Shown: positions 1 through 6,601 of the stretch, in pieces | How positions within the stretch are numbered: the first letter of the stretch is position 1 | How the letters are laid out: each line of letters opens with the position of its first letter | DNA from: an uncultured Clostridia bacterium | GTDB taxonomy: Bacteria > Bacillota > Clostridia > Oscillospirales > Ruminococcaceae | Length of the DNA stretch: 8,460 nt | Assembly: GCA_947175655.1 (NCBI GenBank) | Contig: CAMWNQ010000073.1 | Coordinates: 1 to 8,460 of the forward strand | Reading direction: 5' to 3' | The notes under the pieces: generated by a model | What the model was told of the DNA's origin: nothing | Database searches by the model: none | What the model saw: the letters and a program-made list of their open reading frames with translations, nothing else | Made by a program: the position numbers and the translations under genes

Positions 1-756
1 GATAAAAACGCTATGGAACAATATCGTCAGGAGATGATGAGACTCTATGGAAAAAGTACAATTAAAAATGAGGAACCTCCTAAAAGTTCTGTAAATTTAA
101 ATCCTGAACCAAAACCGGAACAGCCAGAACAGGAAAAAGTAAAAGAAGAAAATAATAATAATGATATTATTAACAATACAGAAAAAAATGAAGAGAACAG
201 AAACAATGAAAATATATCTAATTCTGATTTGAATCCTTCAGATTTAAATGAAGAAAATATGAAAAATAATATAGATGAAAAATATCCTGACCCTGTTATA
301 GATGAAATTCTTAAAAAGCCTGATGAAATATTCAATGATGCTGAATATAACAAACGAAAAAAATATGACAGTATAGGCTGGATTTCAGTAGATGTAAGAA
401 CAGGTGAAAATGCATCACCAGTTCAAGGAGCATCAGTTATAATAACTTCTATAGCAGACGGCAATCTTATCTTCAAGGCAACACGTACAACAGATGAAAG
501 CGGTCAAATAAAAAAAATAGCTCTTCCTACACCATCTGTAAAGCTTTCAATGGATTCTGAAAATAATATAAAACCTTATTCAACATATGACATAAATGTA
601 TATGCTGACGGTTTTTTCAGAGAAAGAAGTATAGATGTACCCGTTTTTTCTGGTATAACATCAGTTCAGCAGTTTAATATGGTACCTGTTCCGCTGTATA
701 TGTCCGAAAATGATGAGAATATTACATATTATAATCAAGAACCGGAAATGAAATAA
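1..756 (+). CDS. Acidic-linker protein with transthyretin-like domain, 5' end probably outside window
   Basis: The frame is open from base 1. The first in-frame ATG is at 13, but the few bases before it hold no GGAG-type site, whereas every other main gene here has one; the true start is therefore probably upstream. Numbering from that ATG, residues 20-95 are a low-complexity stretch rich in Asn, Glu, Lys and Pro, likely a disordered linker. Residues about 122-228 form a beta-rich domain with the pattern of carboxypeptidase-regulatory-like (transthyretin/CNA-B type) folds: a ISVDV start, a SPVQGASVII strand, a T-DESGQ turn, and a YDINVYADGF strand. No signal peptide or membrane segment is visible in the part present. 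The next gene starts 21 bases later with its own ribosome site, so the two are probably co-transcribed. The likely role is structural, in a peptidoglycan-associated or spore-associated set; the exact function is unknown. The fold assignment is moderately sure. Confidence 0.75.
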   Translation, partial: DKNAMEQYRQEMMRLYGKSTIKNEEPPKSSVNLNPEPKPEQPEQEKVKEENNNNDIINNTEKNEENRNNENISNSDLNPSDLNEENMKNNIDEKYPDPVIDEILKKPDEIFNDAEYNKRKKYDSIGWISVDVRTGENASPVQGASVIITSIADGNLIFKATRTTDESGQIKKIALPTPSVKLSMDSENNIKPYSTYDINVYADGFFRERSIDVPVFSGITSVQQFNMVPVPLYMSENDENITYYNQEPEMK

Positions 757-777
757 TCAAATAAAGGAGACTTAATA

Positions 778-2181
778 ATGCTTACAGGAGAACCTTATAT
801 ACCTGAAACAATAACAGTACATCTTGGCCCTCCGAATTCAAATGCACAGAATGTAACTGTAGACTTTATGACATATATAAAAAATGTCGCATCTAGTGAG
901 ATATATCCTACATGGCCTGAATCTTCTTTAAGAGCAAATGTATATGCAATAACAAGCTTTGCACTTAACAGAATATACACAGAATGGTATCGTTCAAGGG
1001 GCTATGATTTTGATATAACATCATCTACCCAGTATGACCAGAAATTTATAAACAACCGTGAAATATTTGACAGCATCAGCATTATTGTTGATGATATATT
1101 TTCAAATTATGTCAGAAGACAAGGAAGTATTGAACCTCTTTTTACTGCTTTCTGTAATGGCACTACTGTAACCTGTGACGGTCTTTCACAGTGGGGAACT
1201 GTATCACTTGCTGAAAGAGGATATACTCCTTATGAAATACTTAAATACTATTATGGAGATGATATTGAAATAGTAAGAAATGCACCAGTAAGAACTCGTA
1301 CCCCCTCATATCCGGGAATAGAACAACAGGAAGGAATGGCAGGAAACGATATAAAAACTCTTCAAATACAGTTAAACAGAATATCAAGAAACTATCCAGC
1401 AATTCCAAAAATAAACCAGACAGATGGAATCTTTGGAGCTTATACAAGAGAGGCAGTATTAAAATTTCAGGAGATTTTTAATCTTCAACAAACCGGAATT
1501 GTTGATGAAGCAACATGGTATAAAATAGCATATATCTATACAAGCGTAAAAAGACTTGCAGAACTTGGTTCAGAAGGAGTTTCATTTGAAGATACAGAAA
1601 AGAAATTTGCAAATGAACTGAAAATAGGAATGCAGGGATTTGAAATAAGAGAAATTCAATATTATTTGTCAGTAATTGGAGCATATTATGATGCAATTCT
1701 TCCTGTTGATATTACAGGATATTTCGGAGAAGAAACTGAACAATCAGTAAAATCATTCCAACAGGTTTTTGGCCTTCCTCAAACCGGAATTGTTGATAGA
1801 CAGACATGGAATGACCTCTACAGAGCATATGCTGGCATCGTTGAATCTGTACCGTTTGATGACGAATCAAGCGTGATTCTTTATCCGGGAACAATTCTGA
1901 AAGAAGGTTCAAGCAGTGATTATGTAAGAATACTTCAGCAATATCTTTCATACATAAATCAGACATATCCAGACATTCCGGCTGTAAACAACACGGGATA
2001 TTTTGGACCTCTTACACGTCAGTCAGTAATGGCATTCCAGAGACGATACGGTCTTGCACCTACGGGAATTGTAAATGGTGCATTATGGAATGATATAACT
2101 GGGCTTTATTCAGATTTGCGTTATGGTATGGATAAAAGACCATATCAATCACCTGGATATACCATATCTTCAGAAAATTAA
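778..2181 (+). CDS. SpoIID-like domain protein with three peptidoglycan-binding repeats
   Basis: This 467-residue protein starts at an ATG eight bases after GGAG (766-769). Residues about 12-166 resemble SpoIID/LytB proteins, the lytic transglycosylases that cut denuded glycan strands during engulfment. The segment SSEIYPTWPESSLRANVYA (39-57) parallels the family's Glu-Met-Pro...EALKAQA block, making E41 the candidate catalytic acid. SQWGTVSLAERGYTPYEIL (137-155) with the following YYYG parallels the SQyGA...mA..G.s..eIL.hYY block. C126 and C133 flank the short middle loop and may bind metal, as cysteines do in clostridial SpoIID. The middle of the domain is much shorter than in classical SpoIID. 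Three PG_binding_1 repeats follow at about 189-255, 283-350 and 375-445, each ending in a Q-TG-V...W-type motif. No signal peptide or N-terminal membrane anchor is visible, unlike SpoIID. The repeats are very sure; enzyme activity is inferred. Confidence 0.88.
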   Translation: MLTGEPYIPETITVHLGPPNSNAQNVTVDFMTYIKNVASSEIYPTWPESSLRANVYAITSFALNRIYTEWYRSRGYDFDITSSTQYDQKFINNREIFDSISIIVDDIFSNYVRRQGSIEPLFTAFCNGTTVTCDGLSQWGTVSLAERGYTPYEILKYYYGDDIEIVRNAPVRTRTPSYPGIEQQEGMAGNDIKTLQIQLNRISRNYPAIPKINQTDGIFGAYTREAVLKFQEIFNLQQTGIVDEATWYKIAYIYTSVKRLAELGSEGVSFEDTEKKFANELKIGMQGFEIREIQYYLSVIGAYYDAILPVDITGYFGEETEQSVKSFQQVFGLPQTGIVDRQTWNDLYRAYAGIVESVPFDDESSVILYPGTILKEGSSSDYVRILQQYLSYINQTYPDIPAVNNTGYFGPLTRQSVMAFQRRYGLAPTGIVNGALWNDITGLYSDLRYGMDKRPYQSPGYTISSEN

Positions 2182-2210
2182 ATTCAAAATTTTAAAAGGA
2201 GTTTTTTATT

Positions 2211-2717
2211 ATGCCTTATAATCCCCGACAAAGAAAAAACAATATAAGAGAAATTCAACGTTATCTTCAGGGCATATCATATTTTAACGATAAAATTCCA
2301 CTTATTATTCCGGACGGATTCTTTGGAAAAGAAACAGAAAATGCTGTAAGAGCATTTCAGAGAGAATATAGAATTACTGAAACAGGTACTGTAAATCATG
2401 AAACATGGAATAAAATAGTATTTGTATACAGAAACCTAGTCGATTCAAATCCGCTGGCTTTAGATGTTTTTCCCTCAAGAAATTATATCATTCAAACAGG
2501 AGATACAGGAATGATTGTATATATAATACAGTCTATTCTTTATGCTATGCACTCACAGTATGACAACTTCCCTGCAATTCAAGTAAATGGAATCTATGAT
2601 AATGTTACTTATCAGGCAGTAAAATTCTTTCAGAATCTTGCAAATCTTCAGCAAACAGGAAAAGTTAATAACCATACTTGGAATGCACTTGTTGCGGTAA
2701 CACGTCATTTAACATAA
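2211..2717 (+). CDS. Small protein of two PG_binding_1 repeats
   Basis: This 168-residue protein starts at an ATG nine bases after AAAAGGAG (2194-2201), 29 bases past the previous stop. It is almost entirely two peptidoglycan-binding type 1 repeats, at residues about 10-72 and 95-163. Each has the helix-loop-helix order of the family: IREIQRYL, then PDGFFGKETENAVRAFQ, then TETGTVNHETW in the first copy, and IQSIL, NGIYDNVTYQAVKFFQ, LQQTGKVNNHTW in the second. No catalytic domain, signal peptide or membrane segment is visible. It resembles the C-terminal part of its neighbour and probably arose from the same repeat family. It could act as a wall-binding adaptor or competitor for the larger protein. 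No convincing terminator follows, so some transcripts may run on toward the next gene. Confidence 0.88.
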   Translation: MPYNPRQRKNNIREIQRYLQGISYFNDKIPLIIPDGFFGKETENAVRAFQREYRITETGTVNHETWNKIVFVYRNLVDSNPLALDVFPSRNYIIQTGDTGMIVYIIQSILYAMHSQYDNFPAIQVNGIYDNVTYQAVKFFQNLANLQQTGKVNNHTWNALVAVTRHLT

Positions 2718-2758
2718 TTAACAATATTCCTGTTTTTTGAAAAATATCTTATTTAGTA

Positions 2759-2787
2759 TTGACAAAAACGGAAAAAAAAGTTATAAT
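2759..2787 (+). promoter_or_regulatory. SigA-type promoter of the PEP carboxykinase gene
   Basis: A perfect -35 box TTGACA (2759-2764) is followed by a 17-base spacer and a perfect -10 box TATAAT (2782-2787). Transcription should start near 2794. Matching consensus at both boxes with ideal spacing predicts strong expression, in keeping with the codon use of the gene downstream. Confidence 0.88.
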
Positions 2788-2793
2788 ACAGTT

Positions 2794-2931
2794 GAGGAGA
2801 AAGCAGAAAGCTTTCTCATATTCTAAGAAATCAAGGCTTTTATGTCATAATTTCAAAGAATAATATTTATTATTCAATATCATGTGAAAGCATGTGAATT
2901 GAAACAAAGTAAAATATAGGAGGAAAATAAA
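2794..2931 (+). promoter_or_regulatory. Structured 5' leader of the PEP carboxykinase mRNA
   Basis: The leader is about 138 bases from the predicted start site to the ATG. At its very 5' end is a perfect 8-bp hairpin, GAGAAAGC (2797-2804) with GCTTTCTC (2810-2817), loop AGAAA. A second AU-only inverted repeat runs GAATAATA (2858-2865) with TATTATTC (2868-2875). TTTCAA (2851-2856) can also pair with TTGAAA (2899-2904), enclosing it. The ribosome site AGGAGG (2918-2923) is eight bases from the ATG and looks unpaired. There is no U-tract after the first hairpin, so it is more likely an mRNA-stabilising 5' stem than an attenuator. I recognise no known riboswitch class. Confidence 0.55.
2881..2898 (+). 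repeat. Direct repeat CATGTGAA x2 in the PEP carboxykinase leader
   Basis: CATGTGAA occurs at 2881-2888 and again at 2891-2898, ten bases apart, which is one turn of DNA helix. It lies between the predicted transcription start and the ribosome site. It could be a regulator binding site or chance in AT-rich DNA. It does not fit the catabolite-repression (cre) consensus. Confidence 0.4.
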
Positions 2932-4731
2932 ATGTCATTGACAAAAAATCCAAATGTTTTAAAATGGGTTGACGAGATGGTAGCTCTTACAAAACCTGAC
3001 AAGGTTGTATGGATTGATGGTTCTGAAGAACAGCTCAACGAACTCAGAAAAGAAGCTATCGCAACAGGTGAAATGATTGAACTCAATCAGGAAAAACTTC
3101 CAGGTTGTCTTTATCACAGAACACAGCCAAACGATGTTGCCCGTGTAGAAGACAGAACTTTCATCTGTACAAAGAAAAAAGAAGATGCAGGCCCAACTAA
3201 TAACTGGATGGATCCTCAGGAAATGTATGCTAAGCTTACACCTATGTATGATGGTGTTATGAAGGGCAGAACAATGTATGTTATTCCTTATTCAATGGGT
3301 CCTATTGGTTCACCTCTCGCTAAAGTAGGCGTTGAAGTAACTGATTCTATCTATGTTGTTCTCAATATGGATATTATGACAAGAATGGGCGTTAAGGCTT
3401 TTGAAAACCTCGGCGATACTTCAGATGACTTCGTAAGATGTCTCCACTCAAAGGCTGACGTAGATCCAGAAGGCAGATATATTGTACAGTTCCCAGAAGA
3501 TAATGCTATCTGGTCAATCAATTCAGCTTACGGCGGAAACGTTCTTCTTGGAAAGAAGTGCTTTGCTCTTCGTATAGCATCATTCCAGGGTAAAAATGAA
3601 GGCTGGATGGCTGAACATATGCTCATACTCGGCGTTAAGAAACCAAATGGCGAAGTTAAGTACATCACAGCTGCATTCCCATCAGCTTGCGGAAAAACTA
3701 ACCTTGCTATGCTTATTCCTCCAGAAGGATACAAGAAAGACGGTTACGAAGTATTCACAGTTGGTGACGATATAGCTTGGATGAAACAGGGCGATGATGG
3801 CAGACTTTATGCTATCAATCCAGAAAACGGATTCTTCGGTGTTGCTCCTGGTACTAACGAAAAATCAAACTATAATGCTCTTGCAACAACAAGAAAGAAT
3901 ACAATCTTTACAAACGTTGCTATCAATAATGATGATATGACTGTATGGTGGGAAAAACTTGACAAGAATCCACCTGTAAATGCTACAGAATGGAAGGGTG
4001 CAAAGGTAAACGGCGTTGAATATACAGCAGAAGGCAATAACCTTGCTCATCCTAACTCAAGATTTACAGCACCAGCTATAAACTGCCCTTGCATTTCACC
4101 TGAATTCGATAACCCACAGGGTGTACCGATTTCTGCAATCATCTTCGGCGGAAGACGTGCTTCAACAACTCCTCTCGTATATCAGTCATTTGACTGGACA
4201 CACGGAACTTATATCGGTTCTGCTGTTTCATCAGAAACAACAGCTGCTGCTACAGGTGCTGTAGGTGTACTTCGTCACGACCCAATGGCTATGAAACCGT
4301 TCATTGGCTATAATGTTGGTGACTACTGGGCACACTGGCTCGAAATGGGCGAAAAGCTCGGCGAAAATGCTCCTAAGATTTTCAATGTTAACTGGTTCAA
4401 GCAGGACGAAAACGGTAACTTTATGTGGCCTGGTTTCGGCGACAATATGAGAGTTCTTGACTGGATTATCAAGAGATGCGAAGGCACTGTTGATGCTGTT
4501 GAAACTCCTATCGGATTCCTTCCTAAGGCTGAAGACATCAACCTTAACGGAATTGAAGATGAAGTTACACCAGAAATCCTCGATAAGCTCCTTGCAGTTG
4601 ATAAAGACCTCTGGAAGAAAGAAATCGCTGAAATGAGAAGATACTACAACGAAGATATTTCTGCTAAGGGTGGAAGAGTTCCTGAAGCTCTTATGGAAGA
4701 ACTTAATAAAATTGAAAGCAAGCTTAACTAA
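2932..4731 (+). CDS. pckG: Phosphoenolpyruvate carboxykinase (GTP)
   Basis: Interconverts oxaloacetate plus GTP with phosphoenolpyruvate, CO2 and GDP (EC 4.1.1.32) in the cytosol, in gluconeogenesis or, in some fermenters, in the carboxylating direction toward succinate. The 599-residue length fits the GTP family, which is longer than the ATP type. Visible motifs are the P-loop FPSACGKTNLAM (249-260) with the family's reactive cysteine at C253 and K255/T256 for phosphate, the metal-binding GDDIAWM (278-284) with D279/D280, the substrate region around LLGKKCFALRIAS, H in AEHM, GVAPGTN, FGGRRAST, and the lid segment SSETTAAATGAVG followed by DPMAM. All expected active-site elements appear intact. 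The ATG is eight bases after AGGAGG. The gene stands alone between its own promoter and terminator. Its codons (many GCT, CTC, GGC, GTT) differ from the AT-ending choices of its neighbours, as expected of a highly expressed gene. Confidence 0.97.
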   Translation: MSLTKNPNVLKWVDEMVALTKPDKVVWIDGSEEQLNELRKEAIATGEMIELNQEKLPGCLYHRTQPNDVARVEDRTFICTKKKEDAGPTNNWMDPQEMYAKLTPMYDGVMKGRTMYVIPYSMGPIGSPLAKVGVEVTDSIYVVLNMDIMTRMGVKAFENLGDTSDDFVRCLHSKADVDPEGRYIVQFPEDNAIWSINSAYGGNVLLGKKCFALRIASFQGKNEGWMAEHMLILGVKKPNGEVKYITAAFPSACGKTNLAMLIPPEGYKKDGYEVFTVGDDIAWMKQGDDGRLYAINPENGFFGVAPGTNEKSNYNALATTRKNTIFTNVAINNDDMTVWWEKLDKNPPVNATEWKGAKVNGVEYTAEGNNLAHPNSRFTAPAINCPCISPEFDNPQGVPISAIIFGGRRASTTPLVYQSFDWTHGTYIGSAVSSETTAAATGAVGVLRHDPMAMKPFIGYNVGDYWAHWLEMGEKLGENAPKIFNVNWFKQDENGNFMWPGFGDNMRVLDWIIKRCEGTVDAVETPIGFLPKAEDINLNGIEDEVTPEILDKLLAVDKDLWKKEIAEMRRYYNEDISAKGGRVPEALMEELNKIESKLN

Positions 4732-4750
4732 TATAATTATTTAAAACAAT

Positions 4751-4784
4751 AATATGCCCACCTGAAAAAGGTGGGTATTTTTTT
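4751..4784 (+). terminator. Intrinsic terminator of pckG
   Basis: CCCACCT (4757-4763) pairs perfectly with AGGTGGG (4769-4775) across a GAAAA loop, extended outward by G-U, U-A and A-U pairs. A run of seven T (4778-4784) follows. It begins about 20 bases after the stop codon and should end transcription efficiently. Confidence 0.93.
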
Positions 4785-4856
4785 ATCTGATTTTATAATA
4801 TTATAATATGAAAATAATGCAATATAACCAAATACACAATAAAATTTAAAAAGTTA

Positions 4857-4885
4857 TGGACAAAATAAACAAAATGTGATATAAT
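4857..4885 (+). promoter_or_regulatory. SigA-type extended -10 promoter of the Nudix gene
   Basis: TGGACA (4857-4862), one mismatch from the -35 consensus, lies 17 bases before a perfect TATAAT (4880-4885). TGA immediately before the -10 box gives the extended TGn element. Transcription should start near 4892, leaving a leader of about 40 bases. The upstream stretch 4785-4856 is AT-rich and shows nothing else I can support. Confidence 0.82.
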
Positions 4886-4931
4886 ATATTTATATGTTAT
4901 CGATTAATATGTATTAAGAAAGGAGCTATTA

Positions 4932-5345
4932 ATGATTTATGAAAAATCGTGCGGTGCTATAGTACACAGAAGATTTCACGGAAATATTCAGATTCTTCTT
5001 ATAAAGCATATAAACAGTGGTCACTGGTCATTTCCAAAAGGACACGTTGAAGAAAATGAAACTGAAACCGAAACTGCAAGACGTGAAATAAAAGAAGAAA
5101 CTGCTATTGATGTTATAATAGACCCGACTTTCAGAGAAACTGTTACCTACTCCCCAAGGCGTGATACTTTAAAAGTTGTTGTTTATTTTCTTGCAAAAGC
5201 AAGAAATGTTAATTTTTCACCGCAGGAAGATGAAATATCAGAAATAAAATGGGTCGATATATCTTATGCAACACGTCTTCTTACCTACGAAAATGATAAG
5301 ACAATAGTCGCTAAAGCTAAAAATATAATAAAAAAAAATTATTAA
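4932..5345 (+). CDS. Nudix hydrolase, Ap4A hydrolase-like
   Basis: This 137-residue protein is a single Nudix domain, expected to hydrolyse a nucleoside diphosphate linked to another group in the cytosol with Mg2+ or Mn2+. The Nudix box spans residues 37-59: G37, then E43, then R51-E52-I53-K54-E55-E56, with catalytic and metal-binding glutamates present. The box's final glycine is alanine here (A58 in EETAI). The N-terminal SCGAIVHRR strand, the SGHWSFPKGH approach to the box and the short length match the NUDT2-like bis(5'-nucleosyl)-tetraphosphatase group, which degrades Ap4A. The substrate is therefore a family-level inference; 8-oxo-dGTP or other nucleotides are possible. The ATG lies six bases after AAGGAG. 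It is a single-gene unit, and its stop codon lies inside the terminator stem. Confidence 0.92.
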   Translation: MIYEKSCGAIVHRRFHGNIQILLIKHINSGHWSFPKGHVEENETETETARREIKEETAIDVIIDPTFRETVTYSPRRDTLKVVVYFLAKARNVNFSPQEDEISEIKWVDISYATRLLTYENDKTIVAKAKNIIKKNY

Positions 5346-5372
5346 AGACGGATACTTTCTCCGTCTTTAATA
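5340..5372. terminator. Bidirectional terminator between convergent genes, overlapping the Nudix stop codon
   Basis: Bases 5340-5352 pair with 5360-5372 as a perfect 13-bp stem (core AAAGACGG with CCGTCTTT) and a seven-base loop. The Nudix stop codon TAA (5343-5345) is within the left arm. On the minus strand the stem is followed by a run of eight T (complement of the A run before 5339), giving a strong terminator for the DUF4363 gene. On the plus strand the T tract is weaker (TAGTTTAT), so stopping there may be less complete. Confidence 0.88.
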
Positions 5373-5380
5373 GTTTATAC

Positions 5381-5758
5381 TCAAAATATATTGTAGATCG
5401 TTGGAATTTCACTTTTATTAAAATGAATAAGTATATTTTTCAGTTCTGCAAGTTCAGCACTAAGTTCATCATTTTCCATTTCAATAAGCGGAATTATTCT
5501 TATATAACAGTTTTCTATTTCTGAAAGTTTATCACCCCTAATCATAAAAATTGCCTCATTGTGAAATTTTTCCCACTTTTCATTGAATTCAACGGCATAT
5601 TCAAGAGCTTTTTTGTTATTTCCAGAATTGACTTCTGTTTCTGTAAGTTCCACAAGATTTATTAATTTCTTACAGTTTGCAGAAGTTCTGATATTAAAAA
5701 ATATGCTCAAACCAATCATAGCCAGAAGTATACAGAAACTTATTCTTACTCTTTTCAT
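5381..5758 (-). CDS. DUF4363 family membrane-anchored protein
   Basis: This 125-residue protein has one N-terminal membrane segment (about residues 5-22, after the basic MKRVR), which would anchor it with the rest outside the cytosol. The remainder (about 28-112) is predicted helical, with the DUF4363 pattern: a helix followed by SGNNKKALEYAVEFNEKWEKF, then ELAELKNIL near the end. The function is unknown. In Clostridia this family is commonly encoded next to DUF421 proteins, as here. It starts two bases after the stop of the DUF421 gene, and its only upstream AGGA-like site sits inside that gene at unusually long distance (about 16 bases), so its translation is probably coupled to its neighbour. 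The family call is based on this pairing and pattern. Confidence 0.82.
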   Translation of the reverse strand: MKRVRISFCILLAMIGLSIFFNIRTSANCKKLINLVELTETEVNSGNNKKALEYAVEFNEKWEKFHNEAIFMIRGDKLSEIENCYIRIIPLIEMENDELSAELAELKNILIHFNKSEIPTIYNIF

Positions 5759-5760
5759 AA

Positions 5761-6453
5761 TTATCTCGGAGTTTCCTTTCCTATAAGGTTATTTTCTATA
5801 ATATAATACTTACCATTTCTATCAGCAGTCATAATAAATATATCTTCAATCTTTATTTTTTTCTCTTTCAGAATACTGTCAAGCCAGCTTTTCTGATGAT
5901 TCGTGTTTTCCAATGATTTTTCAAGAAGTATTCCGTCTGATATTATAACCTGTGGTGGATCTGATGCCTTTAATTTTATACCCATATCTTTTCTGTTCGG
6001 GGTTTCATATTCAGGCTTTTTTAATACAGACAAAATGCCCGTAGTTTCAACTATGGCAAACTGAACTTCTTCAATATCAAATATATTATTTCCTCTGAGA
6101 GCCGTCATAAGGTCATCGACAGAAAAACGCAGTGCATTCATAATTTCACGGTCTATTTTTCCATTTGTTATAATTATTTTAGGTCTGCCTGATACTATGG
6201 CACGTACACGCTGAGATTTAAGCGTAATCCATGACATTATAACCTCAAAGCATACAAGGGCAATTACAGGAGTTATGCCAACAATAAGAGGTATATTTAA
6301 ATCCTCTAATACAAGAGTGGCGATATTTGATACAAGAATTGTTATAACAAGTTCTGAAGGTTGTAATTCTCCAAGCTGACGTTTTCCCATAAGTCTGACC
6401 GCAAAAATAACTGTTATATATAAAATTGCTCCACGTATAAGAACTATACTCAT
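5761..6453 (-). CDS. DUF421 (YetF-like) membrane protein
   Basis: This 230-residue protein has three hydrophobic segments (about 4-21, 34-50 and 54-77) and then a cytosolic domain typical of the YetF-like DUF421 family. Signature stretches are RLMGKRQLGELQPSELVITI (20-39), GRPKIIITNGKI (89-100), and MNALRFSVDDLMTALR (105-120), followed by the FDIEEVQFAIVETTG strand pair. A second copy-like stretch, PPQVIISDGILLEKSLE, follows at about 166-182. The biochemical role is unknown; relatives in Bacillus are spore membrane proteins, including one in a mobile spoVA cluster linked to spore heat resistance. The ATG is six bases from GGAGG (6460-6464 on the plus strand). It leads a two-gene unit with the DUF4363 gene. 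I find no convincing SigA promoter in the short gap upstream. Confidence 0.93.
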   Translation of the reverse strand: MSIVLIRGAILYITVIFAVRLMGKRQLGELQPSELVITILVSNIATLVLEDLNIPLIVGITPVIALVCFEVIMSWITLKSQRVRAIVSGRPKIIITNGKIDREIMNALRFSVDDLMTALRGNNIFDIEEVQFAIVETTGILSVLKKPEYETPNRKDMGIKLKASDPPQVIISDGILLEKSLENTNHQKSWLDSILKEKKIKIEDIFIMTADRNGKYYIIENNLIGKETPR

Positions 6454-6509
6454 TTTTTACCTCCGACTTTTATTTTATGGTATTTTTCCCCGTTATCAGA
6501 AAAATATGC

Positions 6510-6556
6510 AAAAAAAATTGATACTCACAAGACTTCTCAGCCTGATGAGTATCAAT
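6510..6556 (-). terminator. Intrinsic terminator of the cytidylate kinase-like gene
   Basis: Read on the minus strand, ATTGATACTCA pairs with TGAGTATCAAT as an 11-bp stem (plus-strand arms 6517-6527 and 6546-6556) around an 18-base loop, followed at once by eight T (complement of 6510-6517). It lies about 75 bases past the stop codon and separates this gene from the DUF421 unit. Confidence 0.88.
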
Positions 6557-6601
6557 AAAGAGAGATAAGAAATAAACATTAATAAATATGCTTCCGCACA
6601 A

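Noticed and set aside
45..353. Minus-strand open frame of 102 codons opposite the acidic linker
   Set aside because: It is the antisense shadow of the Asn/Glu-rich region, giving a Ser/Phe/Leu-rich composition with no family pattern.
2718..2758. Possible terminator after the PG-binding-only gene
   Set aside because: Only weak A/T pairing (AATATT with AATAT) around a T run; no GC-containing stem.
2878..2898. Catabolite-repression (cre) site in the pckG leader
   Set aside because: TGAAAGCATGTGAA lacks the central CG and the right half of the consensus.
5583..5786. Plus-strand open frame of 67 codons opposite the DUF4363 gene
   Set aside because: It is antisense to a recognisable family member and lacks a recognisable domain.
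6482..6509. Forespore SigF-like promoter before the DUF421 gene (GCATA and GGGAAAAAT on the minus strand)
   Set aside because: The boxes are suggestive but the spacer is only 14 bases, shorter than the usual 15-16, and A/T richness makes chance matches likely.
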